Positions 29,201 through 39,900 of a DNA stretch of 64,000 bases are shown here, one piece after another. The notes beneath the pieces are model-generated. The model did no database searches, was not told the DNA's origin, and saw nothing but the letters and a program-made list of their open reading frames with translations. The stretch spans positions 6,544,053-6,608,052 of the forward strand of contig NC_020504.1 in assembly GCF_000349325.1 (NCBI RefSeq), read 5' to 3'. Position 1 is the stretch's first letter. Each line of letters opens with the position of its first letter. The position numbers were made by a program, and so were the translations under genes. The stretch comes from Streptomyces davaonensis JCM 4913. GTDB lineage: Bacteria > Actinomycetota > Actinomycetes > Streptomycetales > Streptomycetaceae.

Positions 29201-30158
29201 CGTGGGCGCCCAGGACGACTTCTTCGCGCTCGGCGGCCACTCCCTGCTGGCCACCAGGCTCGCCGCCCGGGTCCGCTCGGTGCTCGGCGTGGAACTCGGC
29301 CTGCGCACTCTGTTCGAGGCACCCACCCCGGCCGGGCTCGCCACCCGCCTCGGCGGCGGCGAGGCACGCGACGCCTGGTCCGTCCTGCTGCCGCTGCGCG
29401 CCACCGGCACCCGCGCCCCGCTGTTCTGCCTGCACCCGGCCGGCGGATTCAGCTGGTGCTACACCGGACTGCTCCGCCATCTCCCGCCCGACCAGCCGGT
29501 CTACGGCATCCAGGCGCGCGGACTGACCGAACCCGGCCATGTCCACGACGGCGTCGACCGGATGGCCGAGGACTACTGCGCCCGCATCCTGGAGGTCCGG
29601 CCCACCGGCCCGTACCACCTGCTCGGCTGGTCCTTCGGCGGACAGCTCGCCCAGGCCGTCGCGGCCCGGCTGCGGGCGGCCGGGCACCAGGTCGGGCTGC
29701 TGGCCATGCTCGACTCCTATCCGCCCGAGGCGCTGCCCGCCGACGAGCCGACCGACCGCGGCGAGGTGCTGCGCTTCCTGTTCGCCGAGTACTTCGGCGT
29801 CGAGCCGCCCGATCCCGCCGACGGACCGCTCGACCCGGCCCGCGCCGCGGCGCTGCTGCGCGCCGCCGGACTCGCCGACTTCACCGAGGACCACCTCACG
29901 GCCATCGCGGACGTCCTGCCCGCCAGTGCGCACGCCGCCCGGGCCCACCGGCCCACCCCGTACGACGGCGACCTGCTGCACTTCCGCGCCACGCTCGGCC
30001 GGGACGAGGGACTGCCCGACGCGGACGCCTGGCGGCCGCACATCACCGGCCGGATCGAGGCCCACGACATCGCCACCACGCACGGCCGGATGACCCGGCC
30101 CGACGAACTCGCGCAGCTCGGCCCCGTCGTGCGGGCCCGGCTGGACGCGGCCCAGTGA
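26268..30158 (+). CDS. Terminating NRPS module: C-A-T-TE with a non-canonical A domain
   Basis: A 1,296-residue synthetase. C (5-430) opens with [12 protein letters not shown] and has HHILLDGWS; this N-terminus is typical of C domains that follow an epimerase, matching the E domain of the preceding protein. A4 (456-945) aligns gaplessly with GrsA, but residue 235 is Ile (not Asp), 236 is Asp, and the YGPTE box reads FCGCTE; the code is IDVTLSFSEK. T carries Ser992. TE (1037-1296) has GWSFGG Ser1122, Asp1149 and His1272. The GTG start at 26268 overlaps the upstream stop (GTGA) with GGAGG in front. It should add the last residue and release the product by hydrolysis or cyclisation. An acidic residue at 331 could favour a basic side chain. 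Confidence 0.93.
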
Positions 30159-30190
30159 CCCCGACCATCTTCGACCCGAGGAGCGGCACC

Positions 30191-30400
30191 ATGAGCAACC
30201 CCTTCGAGGACAACGACGCCCGCTATCTGGTCCTGCGCAACGACGAGGGCCAGCACTCCCTGTGGCCGGCGTTCGCCGCCGTCCCCGACGGCTGGACGAC
30301 CGTCCACGGGGAGGCCGGGCGGCAGGAGTGCCTGGACTACGTCGAGGAGCACTGGACCGACCTGCGTCCGGCGAGCCTGGTCCGGGCCGCCGATGTCTGA
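30191..30400 (+). CDS. MbtH-like protein
   Basis: A 69-residue protein carrying the whole MbtH signature: NPFEDND at the N-terminus, NDEGQHSLWP, then VPDGWTTVHG, YVEEHWTDLRP and the conserved Trp residues. These small partners bind adenylation domains and are often needed for their solubility or activity. GAGGAG precedes ATG 30191. It lies 32 bases after the TE gene and its last 8 bases overlap the P450 gene, so it belongs to the same transcript. Confidence 0.95.
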   Translation: MSNPFEDNDARYLVLRNDEGQHSLWPAFAAVPDGWTTVHGEAGRQECLDYVEEHWTDLRPASLVRAADV

Positions 30401-31604
30401 TACCGGTCAGCTGGTCGAGGCGCCCGACCTGGCCGATCCGGCGTTGTACCGGGACGGCGAACCGGAGGCCGTGTGGGCGCGGTTGCGCGCCCGGTCGCCG
30501 GTGTACCGCAACGAGCGCGTCGGCAAGGAGTCCTTCTGGGCCGTGCTCGGCCACCGTGCGGCGCTGGACGTGCTGCGCCGGCCGGAGGTGTACGCCTCCG
30601 GCCGGGGCATGCGGCTCGACGACTCACCGGGCGCGACCGAGGCGGCCTCGGGGCGCATGCTCATCGTCACCGACCCGCCCCGGCACGCCAAGCTGAGGCA
30701 CGTCATGAACGCCGCCTTCACCCCGCGTACGGTGGCCCGGCTGCGGCACGCCATGCGGGCCACCGCGCGGGGAATCGTCGAGGAGGCGCTGGAGCGCGGA
30801 CGGTGCGATTTCGTGGACGTCGCGGCCAGGCTGCCGGTCGCGGTGATCTGCGATCTGCTCGGGGTGCCGCCCGCCGACCGGGCCTTCATGCTGGACCGCA
30901 CCATGACGGCGTTCGGCCACGCCGGGCCGGGCTCCGCGGACCGCGCGGCGGCGGCCCGCGCGCACACCGACATCCTCGTGTACTACGCCGAACTCGCCGA
31001 GCTCAGACGGCGGGAGCCCGCGGACGACGTGGTCACCGCGCTCGTCCAGGGCACCGTCGACGGGCGGCCGCTGACCGACGAGGAGATCTACCTGAACTGC
31101 GACGGCCTCGTCTCCGGCGGCAACGAGACGACCCGGCACGCCACCGTCGGCGGGCTGCTCGCCCTGATGCGCGATCCGGGCCAGTGGGAGCTGGCGAGTC
31201 GGCCGGACCATCCGATGGAGACCACCGCGCAGGAGATCCTCCGGTTCACCAGCCCGGCCATGCATGTGCTGCGCACCGCCACCGAGGACGCCGAACTGGC
31301 CGGGCGACGGGTGCGGGCGGGGGACCGGGTCGCGGTGTGGCTGCCGGCCGCCAACCGCGACCCCGGGGTCTTCCCGGACCCCGACCGGTTCGACGCGCTG
31401 CGCACCCCGAACCGGCATGTGGCGCTGGCCCCGGGCGAGCACTACTGCCTCGGATCGGCCCTCGCGCTGGCCGAACTCACCGTGTTCTTCGAGGAGTTGA
31501 CCCGCAGGGTGCGACTGCCCGAACCGGCCGGTGAGCCGGTCCGGGCAGCCTCCAACCTCATCCGCGGCTTCGAGTCACTGCCCGTGCTGCTGCGGGGGCG
31601 GTGA
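30393..31604 (+). CDS. Cytochrome P450 (NRPS-linked)
   Basis: A 403-residue P450 with Cys352 in APGEHYCLGSALALAE (LAP replaces the usual FGx before the G-x-H-x-C), ExxR in EILRFTSP, and a normal I-helix GGNETTR with Glu245. It is only distantly related to the two tandem P450s, which lack this acid. It directly follows MbtH with an 8-base overlap. That arrangement is typical of P450s acting on carrier-bound aminoacyl groups (beta-hydroxylation) or on the released peptide. It is the last gene of the rightward operon. Its end overlaps the convergent LuxR-type gene by 30 bases. Confidence 0.9.
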   Translation: MSDTGQLVEAPDLADPALYRDGEPEAVWARLRARSPVYRNERVGKESFWAVLGHRAALDVLRRPEVYASGRGMRLDDSPGATEAASGRMLIVTDPPRHAKLRHVMNAAFTPRTVARLRHAMRATARGIVEEALERGRCDFVDVAARLPVAVICDLLGVPPADRAFMLDRTMTAFGHAGPGSADRAAAARAHTDILVYYAELAELRRREPADDVVTALVQGTVDGRPLTDEEIYLNCDGLVSGGNETTRHATVGGLLALMRDPGQWELASRPDHPMETTAQEILRFTSPAMHVLRTATEDAELAGRRVRAGDRVAVWLPAANRDPGVFPDPDRFDALRTPNRHVALAPGEHYCLGSALALAELTVFFEELTRRVRLPEPAGEPVRAASNLIRGFESLPVLLRGR

Positions 31605-32462
31605 CCCCTGGCGCCCGTCCTGTCGCGGCGTCCCGCTGGTCAGGCCCAGTTCGGCGGCGCGCAGCCCCGCCTGGAACCGGGAGGAGGCGTCGAGGCGCTG
31701 CATCACCTCCGAGACATGGCGCCGGTACGTCCGTACGGACATGTCGAGTTCGCGGGCGGCGACCTCGTCCGTACGGCCGGTGCCCATCAGGTGCAGCACC
31801 TTCAGCAGCGTTTCCTCCTCCTCGCCGCCGTCCTGGGAGGTGAAGCGCATCGCGATGGACCAGTCGGCGGCCCGGCTGAACACCGCGTCGAACAGCACGC
31901 GTAAGGAGTGCACGGTGTGCGGTTCGCGGACCAGGACCGAGCGGGAGGTGCCCCGGTGCGCGGGCAGGATCGCCGCGGTGCGGTTCAGCAGGGCGAAGCC
32001 GGACAGCGGATGCAGCGACACCCGCACCTGGGCGCCGCGTCGGACACTGCTCTCCAGACAGCCGATACGGCAGCCCTCGCCGCCGTCGGCCGCCACGGTC
32101 AGCACCCGCACCGGAGCGCCGTGCTCCAGGAGCCACTGCTGGGTCGGCCAGGCGCCGCCGTAACGGCAGGAGTAGCGGGCGCCGAGATCGACGTAGCAGA
32201 GTTCCGGGGAGGTGCGCCGGGGCTGGGAACGCCAGTGGTCGAGCGCGGCGCGGAAGGCGTCCTCGGTGCGCAGGGGTTCGGCCGGGCCGGGGAGCGGCCC
32301 GCGGGCGCTGTCGTGCGCGTGCAGCGCGGACTGGATGAGCGCCTGCGCCTGGGCCAGGGCGGCCTTGACGTGATCGTCCTTGAAGGCTTCGTCGGGGATT
32401 TTCGGGACGGATTCGCGTATGTGCGGCTCTTCGTGCGAAAGGCTGCTTGCGGTAGTGCTCAA
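31575..32462 (-). CDS. LuxR-type pathway regulator (contains a TTA codon)
   Basis: A 295-residue protein. The C-terminal 60 residues form a LuxR/GerE-type helix-turn-helix (VLHLMGTGRTDEVAARELDM, followed by SVRTYRRHVSEVMQRLDA). The N-terminal 220 residues contain no receiver or kinase motif that I recognise. The start was set at TTG 32462, with GGGGGA upstream at slightly short spacing; no alternative start lies close by. Codon 187 (31904-31902) is TTA, the rare bldA-read leucine codon. Placed between the two synthetase operons and facing the exporter/PKS promoter across an AT-rich gap, it is the obvious cluster-situated activator. Confidence 0.8.
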   Translation of the reverse strand: MSTTASSLSHEEPHIRESVPKIPDEAFKDDHVKAALAQAQALIQSALHAHDSARGPLPGPAEPLRTEDAFRAALDHWRSQPRRTSPELCYVDLGARYSCRYGGAWPTQQWLLEHGAPVRVLTVAADGGEGCRIGCLESSVRRGAQVRVSLHPLSGFALLNRTAAILPAHRGTSRSVLVREPHTVHSLRVLFDAVFSRAADWSIAMRFTSQDGGEEEETLLKVLHLMGTGRTDEVAARELDMSVRTYRRHVSEVMQRLDASSRFQAGLRAAELGLTSGTPRQDGRQGSPPPQQHGQ

Positions 32463-32539
32463 GATTCCCCCGTCTTGCGTTCTGTTTCCTCTTGTGTCTG
32501 TTCTCTCTGTTCTTGTCGGTGGATCCGGATGTCACCTAC

Positions 32540-32582
32540 ATGGTATAGGCCATCAAGATCCTCATGGCTGTATATAAGCCAT
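32540..32582. promoter_or_regulatory. AT-rich divergent control region with paired ATGG/CCAT inverted repeats
   Basis: ATGG-TATAGG-CCAT at 32540-32553 and ATGGCT-GTATATA-AGCCAT at 32564-32582 are inverted repeats sharing the same outer bases. They lie between the LuxR-type gene and the exporter gene, in a locally AT-rich stretch with a TATATA core. Binding by the adjacent regulator is inferred. Confidence 0.4.
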
Positions 32583-32643
32583 CCTGTCGCTACATCGACA
32601 TTTGGGAATAGCGCTCTGACCTGCGAAAACGCCGCCTCTATGT

Positions 32644-32658
32644 GGAATGGAACATTCC
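32644..32658. promoter_or_regulatory. Perfect 15-base inverted repeat upstream of the exporter gene
   Basis: GGAATG-GAA-CATTCC lies 46-61 bases before the exporter ATG at 32705. The arms are 6 bases with no mismatch. It may be an operator distinct from the ATGG/CCAT sites. Confidence 0.4.
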
Positions 32659-32704
32659 GCGGCGAGGGGGGCCTGACCTTCGGATTGGCCGATATGCTCG
32701 CTCG

Positions 32705-33988
32705 ATGTTCCGGTTTCGGCTGCTCGTGACCTCATATGCCGTGTCCGCCTACGGCAATTACCTCAATCTCATCGCATTGAGCCTTTTCTCCTACGAAGTC
32801 ACGGGCACCGCCTTCGGTATCGGGGCCGTGATGGCGCTACGGCTGCTCGCCGGGGTCGTGGCCGGGCCCATAGCCGGAGCGGTCGGCGCGCGGGTCGGGC
32901 GGCGTGGCGTGATGATCGGCGCCGATGCCGCGCAGGCCACCGCCATGGCCGTGCTTGCGGTGTGCGGGGCGCGGACGCCGTTATGGGTGCTCGGGTGTGT
33001 CGTCGTGGTGCTGGGGGCCGGGAACACCTTCTTCAGTGTCGCGCTGCGCAGCGCCGTGCCCGTCATGGTCGGGCAGGAGGGGCGCGCGCACGCCAACGGG
33101 CTGTTGGTCACCGCTCGTTCCCTCGCCACCGTCCTCGGGTTCGCCTCCGCCGCGCCCGTCATCGCCTACGGCGGATACGGCACCGCGTTCGCCGTCAACG
33201 CCGCCAGCTTCGTGGTGTCCGGGGCGGCCCTGCTGGTGCTGCGCCCGCGCACCGAGGAGGAGTCCTCGGGAGAGTCCACGGAGCCCGTCGAGCCGGGCGG
33301 GTTCACGCGGGCCTGGGCCGGGGTGCCCGCGCTGGTGCTCGGGCTCGTCGCGCTGCGCGGTACGGACGCTCTGGCCTCCTCCTCGCACAACGTCGCCCTT
33401 CCCGTCGTGGCCGAGATCGCCGAGGCGTCGGATCCCGCGCTGTACATGAGCCGGTTCTGGGCCGCCTGGGCGGTCGGTACCGTGCTCGCCCACCAGGTGC
33501 TCAAGCGCGGTGGGAAAGCCCGCGGCGAGCGGGCCTTCGCGCTCGGTACCTGCGCGATGTCCTGCTCCTTCGTTCTCGCCTTCACCGGACTGCCCGCCGT
33601 GGCGCTGATGGTGGCCGCCGCCGCTGCCGGGTTCGCCGACGGCTGGACCGAGATCGTCTACACCTCCCGCCTCCAGGCCACCGGGGACCGGGAACGCGGG
33701 CGCCTCTTCGGGCTGTCCGCCACCGCGGAACAGGCCGGCTTCGCGCTGGGGACCGTCGTGGCCGCCGCCGCCCTGGAGTCGCTGTCCCCGCTGACCGTCG
33801 TCGCGCTCTTCCACGGAGTCGCCGTGTGCGGGGCCCTGGCCCTGCTGCTCGCCTCCCGCGCGGGACGCGTCGACCGGAAGACCACCGGCCTGAGCTACAC
33901 GAGAGACGAACCGATGTGCACGGCACCGACAGAGGAAGAGGGGACGCATGGAACGCGTACGGGGGACGGCCGTCTGCCAGGGGCCTGA
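32705..33988 (+). CDS. MFS exporter of the biosynthetic locus (contains a TTA codon)
   Basis: A 427-residue, about 12-helix MFS protein of the EntS/MefA-like type (LVTSYAVSAYGNYLNLIAL in helix 1, VGARVGRRGVMIGAD as motif A). It should export the NRPS/PKS product and give self-resistance. Codon 93 (32981-32983) is TTA. The ATG at 32705 fits the first helix; an in-frame GTG at 32642 would add 21 non-hydrophobic residues, and neither start has a clear ribosome site. The 3' end runs 41 bases into the hybrid synthetase gene, so pump and synthetase are cotranscribed and coupled. Confidence 0.85.
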   Translation: MFRFRLLVTSYAVSAYGNYLNLIALSLFSYEVTGTAFGIGAVMALRLLAGVVAGPIAGAVGARVGRRGVMIGADAAQATAMAVLAVCGARTPLWVLGCVVVVLGAGNTFFSVALRSAVPVMVGQEGRAHANGLLVTARSLATVLGFASAAPVIAYGGYGTAFAVNAASFVVSGAALLVLRPRTEEESSGESTEPVEPGGFTRAWAGVPALVLGLVALRGTDALASSSHNVALPVVAEIAEASDPALYMSRFWAAWAVGTVLAHQVLKRGGKARGERAFALGTCAMSCSFVLAFTGLPAVALMVAAAAAGFADGWTEIVYTSRLQATGDRERGRLFGLSATAEQAGFALGTVVAAAALESLSPLTVVALFHGVAVCGALALLLASRAGRVDRKTTGLSYTRDEPMCTAPTEEEGTHGTRTGDGRLPGA

Positions 33989-36900
33989 GCCGGAGTGGGA
34001 CGCCTCGGATCCACGGGACGCGGCGGCGGCGCTGCTGCGGGCGGCGGAGACCGCGCCCGGCGCCGGGGTCGTCACCGTCGCCGCCGATGGGTCCACCAGC
34101 CGCCTCACCTACCCCGAACTTCTCCTGCGCGCCCGGCTGTTGCTCGGCGGCCTGCGTGAGCGCGGAGTGGGCCGCGGGGACTTCGTCGTGCTGTGCGGGC
34201 TGCCGCTCGCCGACTTCTTCCCCGCCTTCTGGGCCTGCGTCCTGGGCGGCATCCAGCCCGTCGCCATCGCCGACCCGCCCCTCGCGGGCTCGCCCGCGCA
34301 CGAACGCCTGCGGCACGCCTGCGCGTTGTTGGGCGACCCGCTCGTCCTCACGGACGTGCACGAGCTTCCGGACGCCACGCCCGCCCACGAGTTCGCCGAG
34401 CCCCACGGGTCCGACGTCGCCCTGCTGATGCTCTCCTCCGGCAGCACCGGCGCGCCCAAGGCCGCGCGGCTGACGCATGCGGGGCTGGCGGACTTCGCCG
34501 CGAGCAGTCGGCGGATCCTGGACGTGCGGCCCGACGACACCATGGTCAACTGGCTCCCCGTCGACCACAGCGGGGCGTTCCTGCTCTACCACCTGCTCGC
34601 CGTCTTCACCGGCTGCACCAACGTCCACGCACCGACCGAACGGGTACTGGCCGACCCGCTGCGCTGGCTCGACCTCATGCACGAGCACCGGGCGCAGCAC
34701 GGATGGGCGCCGACGTTCGCGTACCGGCTGGTCGCGGATGCGCTGGAGGAGCGTGAATCGCCCGACAGAACATGGGACTTGAGCAGTCTCAAGACCCTCG
34801 TCTGCGGGGGTGAGCAGATCACGCTCCCCGTTATGCGTGACTTCCTCGACGCGACGCATGGCCTCGGTGTCCGCGAGGGGCACATCGTCCCGGCCTGGGG
34901 CATGGCGGAGACCGTCACCGGCGTCACCTACGGCCGACTCGACCGGCCGGGCACGGTCCATCGGCTGCTCAAGAGCAGCCTCGGCGGCGACCTCCTGCGC
35001 GCCGACGCCTCGACGCCCGACGACGAGACCGTCACCTTCGTCGCGGCCGGGGCGCCCGCGCACGGTGTCACCCTGCGCATCGTCGACGACCGCGGCGACC
35101 TCGCCCCGGACGGTCGCATCGGCCGACTCCAGGTCCACTCGCCCGCCCGCCTCACCCCCGGTTACGTCGACGACCCGGAGGCCGACGCCGCGGCCTTCCC
35201 CGCTGGACGGGACTGGCTGGACACCGGCGACCTGGCCTTCCTCGACGCCGGTCAGGTCGTCATCACCGGCCGCCGCAAGGACCTGATCATCCTCAACGGG
35301 CACAACGTGTACGCCCATGAGGTGGAGGAGGCGGTGAGTGCCGTCCCCGGGATCCGGCAGGGCGAGGTGGCCGCCTGCGGCATCCCGCATCCGGTGCGCG
35401 GGACCGAGGAGCTGGCGGTGTTCTTCGTCGGCCGGGGCGGCGAGGAGGATGTGCGGATCGGGCGGGAGGTGCGGGCGGCCCTGTACACGCGGCTACGGCT
35501 CACCGCCGCCCATGTGGTGCCCGTTCCGGCGCGGGACTTCCCGAGGACGCCTGCGGGGAAGGTGCGGCGAGGCGAGCTGCGGGAACGGTTCATCGCGGGG
35601 ACGGAGGCCGCCACGCGGCCCGACGCGGACGCCGTCATGCGAGCCGTACGGGAGGAACTCGCCGCCCTCCTCGACCGCCCGGCCGACGCGCACACCCCGT
35701 TCTACGAACTCGGCCTGACCTCCGTTCTCGTCGTACGGCTGCGCGCGCGGCTGGAGGGGCGGCTCGGGGTGCGGATCCCGCAGACGGTCTTCTTCGAGCA
35801 TCCCACTGCCGCCGCGCTGGCGGCGCATCTCGGGGCGGGCCCCGGGACGGACGTACGCCCGGAGACGCCACCCAAGTCCGGTGCCGCCGACGACCGCCGT
35901 ATCGCCGTCGTCGGGATGGCCCTGCGCTTCCCCGGCGCGGACACCATCGACGGGTTCTGGGCCAATCTGCGCGACGGCGTCGACAGTGTCCGGGTCTTCG
36001 GGGAGGTCGGACCCGAACGGGTGCCGGTCGCCGGAGTCCTGGACGGGGCCGAGGAGTTCGACGCCGAGTTCTTCGGGATGAGCCTCAAGGAGACCCGGCT
36101 CACCCATCCCGCGCACCGGCTGTTCCTGGAGTGCTGCCACCGGGCGCTGGAGGACGGCGGCTACGCGGCGGCCGAACCCGGCACCAGGATCGGCGTGTTC
36201 GCGGGCTCGGGCATGAATCTCTACGACCACCAGCAGGCCACGGAGGCGGCTTCGGCCGTGGACCCCGCCACCGGTATGCAGCGCGCCATGGGCGCCCAGC
36301 CGGACTTCCTCGCCACCCGCGTCGCCTACCGGCTCGGGCTCACCGGACCGGCGATCGGCGTGCAGACCGCCTGCTCCACCTCGCTGGTCGCCGTCCACCT
36401 CGCCGTGCAGGCCCTGCTGAACGGGGAGACCGAGCTGGCGCTCGCCGGGGCCGCGGCCGTGCATCTGCCGCAGGAGAGCGGCTACCGCACCCACCCCGGC
36501 TCCGTCCTCTCGCCCAGCGGCCGGTGCCGGGCCTTCGACGCGGACGCCGACGGCACGGTCGGTGGCAACGGCGTCGCCGCCGTGCTGCTCAAACGCCTCG
36601 ACCGGGCCCTCGCCGACGGCGACACCGTGCACGCCGTCATCCTCGGCTCGGCCGTCAACAACGACGGCGCGGGCAAGGTCGGTTTCACCGCCCCCGGCGT
36701 CACCGGGCAGGTGGAGGTCGTACGGCAGGCCCTGCGCAGGGCGGACGTCGCCCCCGAGACGATCTCCTACGTCGAGGCCCACGGCACCGGCACCCGGCTC
36801 GGCGATCCCGTGGAGTTCGCGGCGCTCGGCCGGGCCCTCGGGGGCACTGCTTCCTGCGCCGTCGGCTCGGTCAAGCCGAACATCGGTCACCTGGACAGCT

Positions 36901-39900
36901 GCGCGGGCATGGCGGGGCTGATCAAGACGGTGCTCATGCTTCGGCACCGCATGCTGGTCCCCACGCTGAATCTGAACCGGCCCAACCCCGAACTGCGGCT
37001 CGATGACAGTCCGTTGAGCCTCGCGGCCGAGCTGCGTCCCTGGCCCGCCCCGGAAGGCACTCCCCGCCGGGCGGGCGTCAGCGCCCTCGGGGTCGGCGGC
37101 ACCAACGCGCATGTCGTACTGGAGGAGGCGCCCCCACGGGCGTCGGGTCCCGGTCGCGAACTTCCGGTCCTGGTACCGGTGTCGGCGACCGACGAGAAGG
37201 CGCTCGCCGAGTTCACCGACTCGGTCGCAGACCATCTGCGGCGGCAGCCGGAGCCGGCGGCCACCGATGTGGCGGCGACCCTGGCCCTCGGCCGCCCGCA
37301 TCGCGCCTTCCGTGCGACCGCGGTGGGGCGTACGGCGGCGGAGGTCGCGCGGTCACTGACCGAACGGGCGCCGGTGCGGGACGCGTTGGGCCCGGTTGGC
37401 TTCGCCTTCGCTTTCGCCGGGCAGGGCAGCGCGCGCCGGGGCATGGCGAGCGGGCTGTACGCCGCCCATCCCGTCGCCCGGCGGGTCCTCGACCAGTGTC
37501 CGGACGACGTGCTGCCCCTCCTGCTGGAGGAGAAGCCCACCGACCAGGTCTGGCCCACGGACACCGCGCAAGCTGCCCTCTTCGCCCACCAAGTGGCGCT
37601 CGCCGAGGTGTGGCGGGCCACCGGGATCGAGCCCGCGCTGCTGTTCGGGCACAGCGTGGGTGAGTACGCGGCGCTGTGTGTCGCCGGGGCGATCGACGTG
37701 GCGGACGGACTGCGGCTCACCGCCCTGCGCGGGCGGCTGATGCACACGCTCAGCCCGGTGGGCGGCATGCTCGCCGTGCGGGCGGAGCGCGAGGAGGCGG
37801 AGCGGGTGGCGCGGGCGGCCGGGGCGGAGCTCGCCGCCGTCAACGGTCCGCGCTCGCAGGTGATCTCGGGGGCGCCGGAGGCATTGGAGGCTGCGGCCCG
37901 GCTGTTGGACGCCGAGGGGCTGCGCTGGCGGGCGCTGTCGGTGGACCGGGCCTTTCACTCCGCCGCCGTGGAGGAGGCGTTGCGGGAGTTCCGGTCGGGG
38001 GCCGAGCAGGTGACGTACCGACCGCTGCGCACTCCGCTGGTCACCACGGCCGACGGGGAGGCGCGGCCCGAGGGATGGACCGTCGACGTCGACTATCTGC
38101 TCCGGCAGGCCCGGCGGCCGGTCCGGTTCGACCTCGCCATGGCCACGGCCGTCGAACGCGGGCACCTCGACTTCGTCGAGATCGGCGCGGGGGACACGCT
38201 CACCGGTTTGGGCCTGCACTGCGTTCCGAACAGCCGTTGGCTGAGCGGACAGGGCGGGGGAGCGGGAGCCGTGGAGCAGGCCGGCGGGGTGCTGGCGGGG
38301 CTGGGGGCGGCGTACGAGCGGGGTGCGGAACTGGACTGGCGGGCGATCACGTCGGACGGCGGGCGCATCCCGCTGCCGGGACATCCGCTGCGGGCGAGCC
38401 GGATCGAGGGGGAGGCTCCCGTCGTGGTCGGGGTGAATGGTGAAGTACTCGATGGCATAAGGGAGTTGGCAGCCGAGGCGCTCGGTAGTCCGGTCGCCGA
38501 CATCACTGCCGACCGCTCCTTCTTCGAGCTGGGCGCGGACTCCCTCGCGTTGATGGGGATGACGACGCAGTTGGAGAAGCGGTACGGCGTGCGCGTGCCG
38601 GTGCGTGAGCTGTTCGACTCCGCCGATACGCCGAGGAAGCTGGCGGAGCGGATCGGGGGAGGGGGGCGAACGGCACCCCAGCCGGAGCCGCAGCCGGAGT
38701 CTCAGCCTCAGCCGGTTCCTGAGGAGCCGCCTTCGAACCTGCGCGACCTCTTCGGTCAGCAGCTGAAACCGGCCCAGCAACTGGCTGACCAAGTCACCGG
38801 AGTGATCAACCGTCAGCTCGACATACTGGCCACCCCACAGGCACCGGAACCGCAGCCCGCGAAACCGGTCGTCGAGCAATCCCCCTACACCCCCACCACC
38901 GGCCCCGACTTCAGCCTCTATTTCTTCGGCGACTACCCCGAGAACACCGCCCACGACAAGTACGGCCTCATCATGGACGCGGCCGAGTTCGCGGACCGTC
39001 AGGGCTTCCACGGGCTCTGGTTCCCCGAGCGGCACTTCGACTCCTTCGGCGCACTCTTCCCCAACCCTTCCGTCCTGGCCGCCGCCCTCGCCGCGCGGAC
39101 CAGCAGGATCCGGCTGAACGCCGGTTCGGTGGTGCTGCCGTTGCACCATCCCGTGCGGGTCGCCGAGGAGTGGTCGGTCGTCGACAACATCTCCGGCGGC
39201 CGGGCGGGCCTGTGCGTGGCGAGCGGCTGGCACGCCGCAGACTTCGCGCTCGCGCCGGAGAACTACGGGCGGCACCGCGAGGTGATGTACGAACGGCTGG
39301 AGACGGTACGGCAGTTGTGGTCGGGCCAGGCGGTCCCGGTGACCGCGGGTGACGGCGCCGAGATCGACGTACGGCTGCACCCCCGCCCGATTCAGGCCGA
39401 ACTGCCCCTGTACGCGGCCGTGGTGGGCAACCCGGACAGCTACCGCAGGGCCGCCGCCGAAGGGATCGGGGTCGTCACCAACCTGATGACGCAGACCGTC
39501 GAGCAGCTCGCGGAGAACATCGCCCTCTACCGGCGTACCCGGGCCGAGCACGGTCTCGATCCGGCGGCCGGGCGGGTCGTGGTGCTGGTGCACACCTATC
39601 TCGACGAGGACGGCGAGCGGGCTCGTGCGGAGGCGTACCGGCCGTTCGTGTCGTATCTGCGCTCCTCGCTCGCCCTCTTCGACCAGGTCACCAACAGCCT
39701 GGGTTTCGACGTCGATCTGGCGAACACCCCTGAGGAAGATGTGGAGTTTCTGCTCGGGCGGGCCTATGAGCGCTACTGCGCCTCCCGCGCGCTGATCGGT
39801 GACGAGCGCACGGCCGCCGAGGCGGTGGGCCGGCTGGTGGCGGCCGGTGCCGATGAGATCGCCTGCTTCGTGGACTTCGGGGTGTCGAGGGAGAAGGTGC

